Shown here piece after piece: positions 26,467-34,386 of a stretch of 64,000 bases of DNA. The stretch is from Streptomyces sp. NBC_01750 (GTDB lineage: Bacteria; Actinomycetota; Actinomycetes; Streptomycetales; Streptomycetaceae): assembly GCF_035918095.1 (NCBI RefSeq), contig NZ_CP109137.1, forward strand, positions 6,264,001 to 6,328,000, given 5' to 3'. Position numbers and translations under genes: made by a program. The notes beneath the pieces are model-generated. The model did not search any database. It saw only the letters and a list, made by a program, of their open reading frames with translations, and was not told where the DNA came from. The first letter of the stretch is position 1, and each line of letters begins with the position of its first letter.

Positions 26467-27147
26467 GTGCGACTGACCCCGACCGAGCGCGACCGGCTGC
26501 TGCTCTTCGGCGCCGCCGAACTGGCGCGGGCGCGCCGGGCCCGTGGCCTGAGGCTCAATGTCCCCGAGGCGACCGCGCTCATCGCGGACACCGTCTGCGA
26601 GGCGGCGCGCGACGGCCGGCGGCTCGCGGAGGCGATCGAGGCGGCCCGCGCCGTGCTGGGTCCCGACGATGTCCTGCCAGGTGTGGCGGATGTGGTCACC
26701 GAGGTGCATGTGGAGGCCGTCTTCGACGACGGTTCACGGCTGGCCGTGGTCTCCGCGCCCATCGGCGGCGGGCTCGGCGACGGCGCGCCCGGCGCCGTAC
26801 TGCCCGCGCCGCCGCATACCGAGCCGGAGCCCGCACTCAGCCTCACCGTGCGCAACACGGCGGCCGTGCCGGTCAGCGTCACCTCGCACTTCCATTTCTT
26901 CGAGGCGAATCCCCGACTCGACTTCGATCGCGCTGCGGCGTACGGCATGCGGCTCTGCGTCCCCGCCGGGTCCTCCGTCCGCTTCGGCCCGGGCGGCGAG
27001 GCCGAGGTCGGCCTGCTGCCCATCGGCGGCGGCCGGATCGCGATCGGTTTCGCGGGCCTGGTCGACGGCCCGCTGGACGCGCCCGGCGCGAAGGAGGAGG
27101 CCCTGCGGCGTGCGGCGGCCTGCGGCTACCTGGGAGCGGACCGTTGA
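26467..27147 (+). CDS. ureAB: Fused urease gamma-beta subunit
   Basis: A 226-aa fusion of the two small urease subunits. Residues 1-100 match the gamma subunit (MRLTPTERDRLLLFGAAELA, ARGLRLNVPEATALIADTVC, VHVEAVFDDGSRLAVVSAPI). Residues ~120-220 match beta (LTVRNTAAVPVSVTSHFHFF EANPRLDFDRAAAYGMRLCV split over this stretch, then GFAGLVDG). GTG 26467 follows AAGGAGGT by 8 bases. Such fusions also occur in some ordinary ureases, e.g. Helicobacter UreA. It is the first gene of ureAB-ureC-deiminase. No accessory nickel-insertion genes (ureD, E, F, G) follow, so maturation must depend on genes elsewhere. Confidence 0.9.
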   Translation: MRLTPTERDRLLLFGAAELARARRARGLRLNVPEATALIADTVCEAARDGRRLAEAIEAARAVLGPDDVLPGVADVVTEVHVEAVFDDGSRLAVVSAPIGGGLGDGAPGAVLPAPPHTEPEPALSLTVRNTAAVPVSVTSHFHFFEANPRLDFDRAAAYGMRLCVPAGSSVRFGPGGEAEVGLLPIGGGRIAIGFAGLVDGPLDAPGAKEEALRRAAACGYLGADR

Positions 27148-27235
27148 GCGCCGCCCCGCGCCATACCCCGCGCAGCGAATCGGGCGGCGCCCCGCGCCTC
27201 GCGCCGTACGCCCACCACGAGTTGGAGGTCCGCTC

Positions 27236-28960
27236 ATGACCGGCAGCGGCACCAGTACCGGTACCGGCACGACCGGAATCGATCCGCACGAGTACGCGGC
27301 CGTGCACGGCCCCCGCGCCGGGGACCGGGTCGTGCTCGGCGACTCCGGGCTCGTGGTCCGCGTCGAGTCGGACACGCAGAAGCCGGGCGACGAGTTCCTG
27401 GCCGGCTTCGGCAAGACCGCGCGCGACGGGCTGCACCTGAAAGCCGCCGCCGTACGCGAGACCTGCGACGTCGTCATCAGCAACGCGCTTGTCATCGACG
27501 CCGTGCAGGGCATCCGCAAGGCGTCGATCGGCATCCGCGAAGGCCGGATCCACGCCATCGGGCGGGCCGGGAATCCGGACACCCTCGACGGTGTCGACGT
27601 CGTCGTCGGTACGGGTACGAGCATCGTGCCGGGCGAGGGCATGATCGCCACCGCCGGAGCCGTCGACACCCACGTCCATCTGCTCTCGCCGCGCATCATG
27701 GAGGCCTCGCTCGCATCAGGTGTCACCACCGTCATCGGCCAGGAGTTCGGCCCGGTGTGGGGCGTCGGCGTCAACTCGCCCTGGGCACTGCGCCACGCCT
27801 TCAACGCCTTCGACGCCTGGCCGGTCAACATCGGCTTCCTGGCGCGCGGTTCGTCGTCCCGCGACGCCCCTCTGGTGGAGGCGCTCGCCGAGGGCGGCGC
27901 CTCCGGTTTCAAGGTCCACGAGGACATGGGCGCGCACACGCGGGCCCTGGACACCGCGCTGCGCGTCGCCGAGGAGTACGACGTCCAGGTCGCGCTGCAC
28001 AGCGACGGTCTGAACGAATGCCTGTCGGTCGAGGACACGCTGCGCGTCCTGGACGGCCGTACGATCCACGCCTTCCACATCGAGGGCTGCGGCGGCGGGC
28101 ACGTACCGAACGTGCTCAAGATGGCGGGCGTACCGAACGTCATCGGCTCGTCGACCAACCCGACCCTGCCATTCGGCCGGGACGCGGTCGCCGAGCACTA
28201 CGGGATGATCGTCTCCGTACACGACCTCAAGACCGATCTGCCCGGCGACGCCGCCATGGCACGGGACCGGATCAGGGCCGGGACGATGGGCGCGGAGGAC
28301 GTGCTGCACGACCTCGGCGCGATCGGGATCACCTCGTCGGACGCACAGGGGATGGGGCGCGCCGGTGAGACCGTACGCCGCACCTTCGCCATGGCCGGGA
28401 AGATGAAGGCCGAACTCGGCCCGATGGAGGGCGACGGGGCGTACGACGACAACGCGCGTGTGCTGCGCTACATGGCGAAGCTGACCGTCAACCCGGCGAT
28501 CGCACACGGCCTCGCGCACGAGATCGGCTCGATCGAGGTGGGCAAGCTCGCGGACATCGTGCTGTGGAAGCCGCAGTACTTCGGGGCGAAGCCGCAGCTG
28601 GTGCTGAAGTCGGGCTTCCCGGCGTACGGGGTGACGGGCGATCCCAATGCGGCGACCGACACGTGCGAACCGCTCGTCCTCGGACCGCAGTTCGGGGCGT
28701 ACGGAGCGACCGCGGCTGACGTCTCGGTCGCCTTTGTGGCGAAGGCCGCGACCGAACTGGGCTCCGACCTGATGCCGACGCGCCGCCGCCGGGTCGCGGT
28801 GCGCGGCACACGCGGTATCGGCCCGGCCGATCTGCGGCTCAACTCCCGGATCGGCGAGGTCGGGGTGGACGGCGGCAGTGGCCTGGTCACGCTCGACGGC
28901 GACCCGGTGCGGTCCGGGCCCGTCGAATCGATCTCCCTCAACCGCCTCTACTTCCTCTAG
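27236..28960 (+). CDS. ureC: Divergent urease-like alpha subunit (nickel amidohydrolase)
   Basis: A 574-aa amidohydrolase aligned over its whole length with urease alpha. All expected nickel ligands are present: H146 and H148 (DTHVH), carbamylated K226 (GFKVHED), H255, H281 and D369, with the same H-H-D spacing (26 and 88 residues) as classic ureases. The general-acid histidine (H329) and flap arginine (R345) are kept. Substrate-pocket positions differ: the GGTGPA.GT.ATTCTPG loop is replaced by GQEFGPVWGVGVNSP and about four residues shorter, the flap cysteine is V328, the next His is D330, and the SSDSQAMG alanine is G372. The His-Glu-Asp-Trp motif is HEDM. It may not be a true urease. GGAGGT precedes ATG 27236; the gap to ureAB is 88 bases. 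Confidence 0.88.
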   Translation: MTGSGTSTGTGTTGIDPHEYAAVHGPRAGDRVVLGDSGLVVRVESDTQKPGDEFLAGFGKTARDGLHLKAAAVRETCDVVISNALVIDAVQGIRKASIGIREGRIHAIGRAGNPDTLDGVDVVVGTGTSIVPGEGMIATAGAVDTHVHLLSPRIMEASLASGVTTVIGQEFGPVWGVGVNSPWALRHAFNAFDAWPVNIGFLARGSSSRDAPLVEALAEGGASGFKVHEDMGAHTRALDTALRVAEEYDVQVALHSDGLNECLSVEDTLRVLDGRTIHAFHIEGCGGGHVPNVLKMAGVPNVIGSSTNPTLPFGRDAVAEHYGMIVSVHDLKTDLPGDAAMARDRIRAGTMGAEDVLHDLGAIGITSSDAQGMGRAGETVRRTFAMAGKMKAELGPMEGDGAYDDNARVLRYMAKLTVNPAIAHGLAHEIGSIEVGKLADIVLWKPQYFGAKPQLVLKSGFPAYGVTGDPNAATDTCEPLVLGPQFGAYGATAADVSVAFVAKAATELGSDLMPTRRRRVAVRGTRGIGPADLRLNSRIGEVGVDGGSGLVTLDGDPVRSGPVESISLNRLYFL

Positions 28961-28972
28961 GAGTCCGACGAC

Positions 28973-29992
28973 ATGACTTTCCGTATGCCGCCCGAGTGGG
29001 CCCCGCACGAGCGCACCTGGATGGCCTGGCCGGGCCCCAATGCCACCTTCACCGGGGACGGTCTCGCCGAGTCCCGCCGAGCGTGGGCGTCCGTCGCCCG
29101 GGCGGTACGCCGCTTCGAGCCGGTCACCGTGGTCGTGGGCCCGGGGCAGGGGGAGGGCGCCCGCGCCCTGCTCGGCCCGGACATCGACCTCGTCGAGCGC
29201 GAGCTGGACGACGCGTGGATGCGCGACATCGGCCCGACCTTCGTCACCGACGGGGCTCGACTGGCAGCCGTGGACTGGGTGTTCAACGGCTGGGGCGCGC
29301 AGGAGTGGGCCAGCTGGGAGCACGACGCGAAGATCGCCCGGCTGGTCGCGGACCTCGTCGGCGTGCCCTCGCACAGCTCACCGCTGGTCAACGAGGGCGG
29401 CGGCATCCATGTCGACGGCGAGGGCACGGTACTGCTCACCGAGACCGTGCAGCTCGGCCCCGAGCGCAACCCGGGCTGGACGAAGGAGGAGGTCGAGGCC
29501 GAGATCCATGCCAAGCTCGGCACGACCAAGGCGATCTGGCTGAAGCGCGGCCTGACCGCGGACTATCCGCCGCACGGCTACGGCACGCTCGGGCATGTCG
29601 ACATCGTCGCCGCATTCGCCGGCCCGGGGGTGATAGTCGCCCACGGCCAGCCGGACCCGGCCCACCCCGACCACGAGCTCTGCAAGGAGAACGTGGAGAT
29701 GCTGAAGTCCCAGAAGGACGCACGGGGCCGCCGTATCGAGGTCGTCGAGGTCCCGGCGCCGACCGTCGTACGGGAGGAGGACGGGGGATGGGTCGACTAC
29801 TCGTACATCAACCACTACGTCTGCAACGGCGGAGTGGTGTTGTGCGCCTTCGACGACCCGCGCGACGAGATCGCGGCGGGCATCTTCCGCCGCCTCTACC
29901 CCGGCCGCAGGGTCACGCTGGTCGACGCCCGCACGATCTTCGCCGCCGGCGGCGGCATCCACTGCATCACACAGCAGCAGCCCAGGGTCTGA
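28973..29992 (+). CDS. aguA: Agmatine deiminase-family (PAD-type) guanidine-group hydrolase
   Basis: A 339-aa enzyme of the peptidyl-arginine-deiminase-like agmatine deiminase family. The family converts a guanidino group to a ureido group plus ammonia (agmatine to N-carbamoylputrescine). Catalytic features are acidic/His residues in DDAWMRDIGPTF, NEGGGIHVDGEGTVL and YGTLGHVDIVAAF, and the nucleophile Cys331 in GGGIHCITQQQP. It starts 12 bases after the urease-like alpha stop with GGAG close by, so it is co-transcribed with it. No aguB-type carbamoylputrescine amidase is nearby, which makes the preceding urease-like complex a candidate for the next step. The true substrate is unproven. Confidence 0.88.
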   Translation: MTFRMPPEWAPHERTWMAWPGPNATFTGDGLAESRRAWASVARAVRRFEPVTVVVGPGQGEGARALLGPDIDLVERELDDAWMRDIGPTFVTDGARLAAVDWVFNGWGAQEWASWEHDAKIARLVADLVGVPSHSSPLVNEGGGIHVDGEGTVLLTETVQLGPERNPGWTKEEVEAEIHAKLGTTKAIWLKRGLTADYPPHGYGTLGHVDIVAAFAGPGVIVAHGQPDPAHPDHELCKENVEMLKSQKDARGRRIEVVEVPAPTVVREEDGGWVDYSYINHYVCNGGVVLCAFDDPRDEIAAGIFRRLYPGRRVTLVDARTIFAAGGGIHCITQQQPRV

Positions 29993-30133
29993 TGTCCCCC
30001 GCCCCTGCGCTCGCGCCGGGACGAGGACGGCTGGATCGCCATGGACGACGGGTGAGATCAGGTAGAACATACGGGTGAATGTGTTCCTCAGCGCGAGATG
30101 CGGCCGCGCTCCGAGCGCGCCGGTGGCCGCCGA

Positions 30134-30745
30134 ATGACCCCCGCCCCGCGCCGCCGCAACATCGCGCCGCCACGAGAGTCCGTCCTCGTCGCCGCCATGG
30201 CCACCATCGCCGAGCGCGGCCTCGACGGGCTCACCATGGCCGGGCTCGGCCGTGAGGTGGGGATGAGCAGCGGGCATCTCCTCTACTACTTCCGTACCAA
30301 GGACGAGCTGCTCCTGCAGACCCTCGAGTGGAGCGAGGGCCGCCTCGGTACCGAGCGCAGTGCCCTGCTCTCCCAACAGGCCACCGCCGCCGAACGTCTC
30401 GACGCATACGTCGATCTCTACGTCCCCGACGGGCCCCGCGACCCGCACTGGACGCTCTGGCTCGAGGTCTGGAACCGCTCGCAGAACGCCGAGGCCGACG
30501 CCCGTGCCCGGCAGGCGGCCATCGAGGGCGCCTGGCACAGGGACCTCGTCGCGCTGATCGCCGAAGGCATCTCGCGCGGCGAGTTCCATGCCGTCGACCC
30601 CGACCGGTTCGCCGCCCGGCTGCGCGCCCTCCTCGACGGTTTCAGCGTCCATGTCGCCGTCGGAATACCGGGCACAGGACGCCCCCAAGTCCTCGCCCAC
30701 GTACGGGAATTCCTCGACGAGACGCTGCTCGGGCCCGCCCGCTGA
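30134..30745 (+). CDS. TetR-family regulator, BetI-like
   Basis: About 203 aa from ATG 30134; ATG 30098 in frame would add 12 Arg-rich residues, and neither has a ribosome site. The helix-turn-helix reads LTMAGLGREVGMSSGHLLYY then FRTKDELLLQTLEW. The C-terminal domain, with HWTLWLEVWNRSQNAEADAR, is the BetI/YsiA-like class that senses small metabolites. It lies downstream of the agmatine deiminase-family gene in the same direction (141-base gap) and before an MHS transporter. It is the likely ligand-responsive repressor of the palindrome-bearing promoters at 26.4 kb. Confidence 0.85.
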   Translation: MTPAPRRRNIAPPRESVLVAAMATIAERGLDGLTMAGLGREVGMSSGHLLYYFRTKDELLLQTLEWSEGRLGTERSALLSQQATAAERLDAYVDLYVPDGPRDPHWTLWLEVWNRSQNAEADARARQAAIEGAWHRDLVALIAEGISRGEFHAVDPDRFAARLRALLDGFSVHVAVGIPGTGRPQVLAHVREFLDETLLGPAR

Positions 30746-30839
30746 CCGACGTCTCGGGAACGCAACGCACGCAAGTACTCCCGATCGTTGCCGCCCGCCG
30801 TCTTGTTGAGGTAGTGCCCCTCCGGCACGGTTTCACCTC

Positions 30840-32171
30840 ATGGGACGAGAGCACTGGAAGAAGATCTGGGTCGGTTCCGCCGGCAACATGGTCGAGTGGT
30901 TCGACTGGTTCGTGTACGCGAGCTTCGCGACCTATTTCGCGGGGGCGTTCTTCCCCGAAGGGAACGACACCGCCAAGCTCATGAACACCGCCGGCATCTT
31001 CGCCGTCGGCTTCTTCATGCGACCGGTCGGCGGCTGGCTGCTCGGCCGGGTCGGTGACCGCAAGGGCCGCAAGGCGGCGCTGACCCTGACCGTCAGCCTG
31101 ATGTCCGCATCCGCGATCCTCATCGCGGTCGCGCCCACCTACGGCGTCGCGGGCTACGGCGGCGCCGTGGTGCTGCTGATCGCCCGCCTCCTCCAGGGCC
31201 TCTCCGTCGGCGGAGAGTACGCGGCCAGCGCGACCTACCTCACCGAGGCCTCCGCCCCCGAGCACCGCGGCTTCGCCTCCAGCTTCCAGTACGTCTCGAT
31301 GACCGCGGGCCAGATCGTCGGCCTCGGTCTGCAGATCATCCTGCAGCGCACCATGTCCGACGACGCCCTGCACAGCTGGGGCTGGCGCATCCCGTTCATC
31401 ATCGGCGCACTGGGCGCGGCGATCGTCTTCTATCTGCGCCGCAACATGCTCGAGACCGATGTGTACGAGGAGTCCGGCGACGACACCCCCGCCGGGGACA
31501 AGGGCACCATCAAGGCCCTGTGGGCGCACAAGCGCGAGGCGTTCCTGGTCATCGCCCTGACCATGGGCGGCACCGTCGCGTACTACACGTACACGACCTA
31601 CCTCACCAAGTACCTCTCCAACTCGGCCGGGCTGCCCAAACAGACCGCGACGCTGGTGTCCTTCTGCGCGCTGCTCGTCTTTGCCTGTCTGCAGCCGCTC
31701 GCCGGCAAGCTCTCCGACCGGATCGGCCGCCGTCCGCTGCTGATCACATTCGCGGTCGGCTCGACCTTCCTGACCGTGCCGATCATGACGATGCTCAAGC
31801 ACGCGGGCTCGTTCTGGCCGGCGCTGGGGCTTGCGCTGCTGGCCCTTGTGGTGATCACCGGCTACACATCGATCAACGCGTGTGTGAAGGCCGAGCTGTT
31901 CCCGACGGGCATCCGCGCGCTGGGCGTCGCGCTGCCGTACGCCATCGCGAACGCGCTGTTCGGCGGCACGGCGGAGTATGTGGCCCTCTGGTTCAAGGAC
32001 GCCGGCCGTGAGTCGGGCTTCTACTGGTACGTGGCGGGCTGCGCGGCGGTGTCGCTGGTGGTCTATCTGTCGATGCGCGAGACGCGTGACATCGACCTGA
32101 ACCGGGTGACGGCGCCGTCCCCCGCGCCGCACGAGGACGCGGTCGCCCCGGCCCCGGCCCGGGTGGAGTGA
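30840..32171 (+). CDS. MFS transporter, metabolite:H+ symporter (MHS; KgtP/ProP-like)
   Basis: A 443-aa, 12-TMS symporter of the MHS branch (alpha-ketoglutarate, proline/betaine, shikimate and citrate carriers). It begins with GSAGNMVEWFDWFVYASFAT, the family's first-helix signature. It has GRVGDRKGRKAALTLTV in loop 2-3, LLQGLSVGGEYAASATYLTE in helix 4-5 and LSDRIGRRPLLI in loop 8-9. A Pro/Ala-rich C-tail follows. It lies 95 bases after the TetR gene and may be part of the same catabolic locus, possibly importing an organic acid, betaine or amine. A repeat-rich spacer follows it. Confidence 0.88.
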   Translation: MGREHWKKIWVGSAGNMVEWFDWFVYASFATYFAGAFFPEGNDTAKLMNTAGIFAVGFFMRPVGGWLLGRVGDRKGRKAALTLTVSLMSASAILIAVAPTYGVAGYGGAVVLLIARLLQGLSVGGEYAASATYLTEASAPEHRGFASSFQYVSMTAGQIVGLGLQIILQRTMSDDALHSWGWRIPFIIGALGAAIVFYLRRNMLETDVYEESGDDTPAGDKGTIKALWAHKREAFLVIALTMGGTVAYYTYTTYLTKYLSNSAGLPKQTATLVSFCALLVFACLQPLAGKLSDRIGRRPLLITFAVGSTFLTVPIMTMLKHAGSFWPALGLALLALVVITGYTSINACVKAELFPTGIRALGVALPYAIANALFGGTAEYVALWFKDAGRESGFYWYVAGCAAVSLVVYLSMRETRDIDLNRVTAPSPAPHEDAVAPAPARVE

Positions 32172-32202
32172 GCGGGCCCCTTTCCCCGGGGCTCGCCCCG
32201 GA

Positions 32203-32272
32203 CCCCGCGCCTCAATCGCCGGCGGGGCTGAATTTCGGCCCCGGGCCCCGCGCCTCAATCGCCGGCGGGGCT
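32203..32272. repeat. Two exact 27-bp copies of a Streptomyces intergenic repeat
   Basis: The 27-base unit CCCCGCGCCTCAATCGCCGG+CGGGGCT occurs identically at 32203-32229 and 32246-32272. A diverged copy lies at 32294-32324 (AGCCCCGCTCCTCAAACGCC...) and an inverted one at 32367-32386 (AGCCCGTCCGGCGATTGAGG). The whole spacer 32172-32509 consists of such GC palindromes and holds no convincing gene. Related units recur at 37478-37520 and around 40662-40801. Confidence 0.85.
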
Positions 32273-32525
32273 CCTGTTGGGGCTCCGCCCCAAGCCCCGC
32301 TCCTCAAACGCCGGAGGGGCTGAGACGTCCCGCCGACGAGGCTGGGCTCCCCGCCCGGAGAAACCCAGCCCGTCCGGCGATTGAGGACGTCCCCCCCCAC
32401 GCCCTGGCGGGCGTGGGGGGCCAGGGGGCGGAGCCCCGGGGCCGCGCCCCAGGGCGGGCAGGCACGGGCGCCCGCATGCTGAGACCCCCGACCGCCCGCC
32501 GCACGGCGTATGGCAGACTGCGACC

Positions 32526-32574
32526 GTGCTTTCGTTCGCCATGATTATGGGCAGCAGGCGCGCCGGTCCTCAGT
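32526..32574 (+). CDS. Weak leader-peptide candidate before cimA
   Basis: GTG 32526 opens VLSFAMIMGSRRAGPQ and ends in TGA; an internal ATG at 32541 gives MIMGSRRAGPQ. It lies ~60 bases before an attenuator-type hairpin. It has only one isoleucine codon, which is meagre for a classical attenuation leader, and no clear ribosome site. Kept only because of its position. Confidence 0.25.
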
Positions 32575-32632
32575 GATCGCCTCGTACCAACCACTACGAC
32601 GCGACCACCGTGCCCCAGACCCGCGCGCAGAC

Positions 32633-32658
32633 CTCTCGCACCCGCGAGGGGTTTTTTC
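32633..32658 (+). terminator. Attenuator-type terminator upstream of cimA
   Basis: CCTCTCGC (32633-32640) pairs with GCGAGGGG (32645-32652; one G-T pair) and is followed by TTTTTT (32653-32658). It lies 105 bases before the cimA start in an untranslated leader. The shape and the GAGGGG-T6 end closely resemble the ilvB attenuator at 232-265, which suggests parallel control by branched-chain amino-acid supply. Confidence 0.7.
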
Positions 32659-32762
32659 GTTTTCCGGCCCCACCTCGGCCGGAAGCGGGCAGCGCGCGAA
32701 GATGGGGGCAAGTGGAGCCAGTAATTCCGGGAGCCACTCATCCGACAGGAGTCAACACAGCC

Positions 32763-34376
32763 ATGACCACACAGGCCACGGACACGGAGACCGACGACAG
32801 CTTCCATGTCTTCGACACGACGCTGCGTGACGGCGCGCAGCGCGAAGGCATCAACCTCACCGTTGCGGACAAGCTGACCATCGCACGGCACCTGGACGAC
32901 TTCGGCGTGGGGTTCATCGAGGGCGGCTGGCCCGGCGCCAATCCGCGGGACACGGAGTTCTTCTCCCGTGCCCAGCAGGAGATCACCTTCCGGCACGCAC
33001 AGCTCGTCGCCTTCGGCGCCACCCGCAGGCCGGGCGCCAAGGCGTCCGAGGACCCGCAGGTCAGAGCGCTTCTCGAGTCCGGCGCGCCGGTGATCACACT
33101 GGTCGCCAAATCGCACGACCGGCATGTGGAGCTGGCGCTGCGGACCACCCTCGAGGAGAACCTGGAGATGGTCCGCGACACCGTCTCCTACCTGTGCGAG
33201 CAGGGCCGCCGGGTGTTCGTGGACTGTGAGCACTTCTTCGACGGCTACCGCGCCAATCCGGAGTACGCCAAGTCCGTCGTCCGTTCGGCGGCCGAGGCCG
33301 GCGCCGACGTCGTCGTGCTCTGCGACACCAACGGCGGCATGCTGCCCGCCCAGATCCAGGCCGTCGTCGCCACCGTCCTCGCCGACACCGGCGCCCGGTT
33401 GGGCATCCACGCCCAGGACGACACCGGCTGCGCCGTCGCCAACACCCTGGCCGCCGTCGACGCCGGCGCCACCCACGTCCAGTGCACCGCCAACGGCTAT
33501 GGCGAGCGTGTCGGCAACGCCAACCTCTTCCCGGTCGTCGCCGCCCTGGAGCTCAAGTACGCCAAGAAGGTGCTGCCCGAGGGCGCGCTGGCCGACATGA
33601 CCCGGATCTCGCACGCGATCGCCGAGGTAGTCAACCTCACTCCCTCCACGCACCAGCCGTACGTCGGCGTCTCGGCCTTCGCCCACAAGGCCGGACTGCA
33701 TGCCTCCGCCATCAAGGTCGACCCCGATCTGTACCAGCACATCGACCCCGAGCAGGTCGGCAACACCATGCGGATGCTCGTCTCCGACATGGCGGGCCGT
33801 GCCTCCATCGAGCTCAAGGGCAAGGAGCTCGGCATCGACCTCGGAGGTGACCGTGAGCTCGTCGGCCGGGTCGTCGAGCGGGTCAAGGAGCGCGAGCTCA
33901 GGGGCTACACATACGAGGCGGCGGACGCCTCCTTCGAGCTGCTGCTGCGTACGGAGGCGGAGGGCCGGGCCCGCCGATACTTCCGTACGGAGTCCTGGCG
34001 GGCCATCGTCGAGGACCGCCCCGACGGCACTCACGCCAACGAAGCCACCGTGAAGCTGTGGGCCAAGGGCGAGCGCATCGTCGCCACCGCGGAGGGCAAC
34101 GGCCCGGTCAACGCACTCGACCGGGCGCTGCGCGTCGGCCTGGAGAAGATCTACCCGCAGCTCGCCAAGATGGAGCTGGTCGACTACAAGGTCCGCATCC
34201 TCGAAGGCCGCCACGGCACCGAGTCCACCACCCGCGTACTGATCACGACGGGCGACGGAAGCGGCGAGTGGGCGACGGTCGGCGTCGCCGAGAACGTCAT
34301 CGCCGCTTCCTGGCAGGCCCTGGAGGACGCGTACACCTACGGTCTGCTGCGCGCCGGCGTCGAACCGGCCGAGTAG
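32763..34376 (+). CDS. cimA: Citramalate synthase
   Basis: Condenses pyruvate with acetyl-CoA to (R)-citramalate, a threonine-independent entry into isoleucine synthesis. The 537-aa protein has the HMGL-like barrel (about 14-285): FDTTLRDGAQREGINLTVAD, then GVGFIEGGWPGANPRDTEFF, which is diagnostic of citramalate synthase rather than isopropylmalate synthase. The metal/substrate residues are in VLCDTNGGMLP and GIHAQDDTGCAVANTLAAVD, with SAFAHKAGLHASAI following. A C-terminal LeuA regulatory dimer domain (about 395-530) mediates feedback inhibition. ATG 32763 has GGAG 12 bases upstream. It provides the substrate line for leuB and ilvBNC/ilvE elsewhere in the window. Confidence 0.93.
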   Translation: MTTQATDTETDDSFHVFDTTLRDGAQREGINLTVADKLTIARHLDDFGVGFIEGGWPGANPRDTEFFSRAQQEITFRHAQLVAFGATRRPGAKASEDPQVRALLESGAPVITLVAKSHDRHVELALRTTLEENLEMVRDTVSYLCEQGRRVFVDCEHFFDGYRANPEYAKSVVRSAAEAGADVVVLCDTNGGMLPAQIQAVVATVLADTGARLGIHAQDDTGCAVANTLAAVDAGATHVQCTANGYGERVGNANLFPVVAALELKYAKKVLPEGALADMTRISHAIAEVVNLTPSTHQPYVGVSAFAHKAGLHASAIKVDPDLYQHIDPEQVGNTMRMLVSDMAGRASIELKGKELGIDLGGDRELVGRVVERVKERELRGYTYEAADASFELLLRTEAEGRARRYFRTESWRAIVEDRPDGTHANEATVKLWAKGERIVATAEGNGPVNALDRALRVGLEKIYPQLAKMELVDYKVRILEGRHGTESTTRVLITTGDGSGEWATVGVAENVIAASWQALEDAYTYGLLRAGVEPAE

Positions 34377-34386
34377 CACCCGCCGG

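Noticed and set aside
27236..28960. Calling the alpha subunit a dihydropyrimidinase/hydantoinase instead of urease-like
   Set aside because: The carbamyl-Lys context (KVHED), the flap His/Arg, the GIVK-like and SIEVGKLADIVLWKP motifs and the fused gamma-beta partner place it with urease; only the substrate pocket diverges.
32172..32509. Short open frames in the spacer after the MHS transporter
   Set aside because: They are translations of GC palindromic repeats, repeated in all frames, with Pro/Gly/Arg composition and no ribosome sites.
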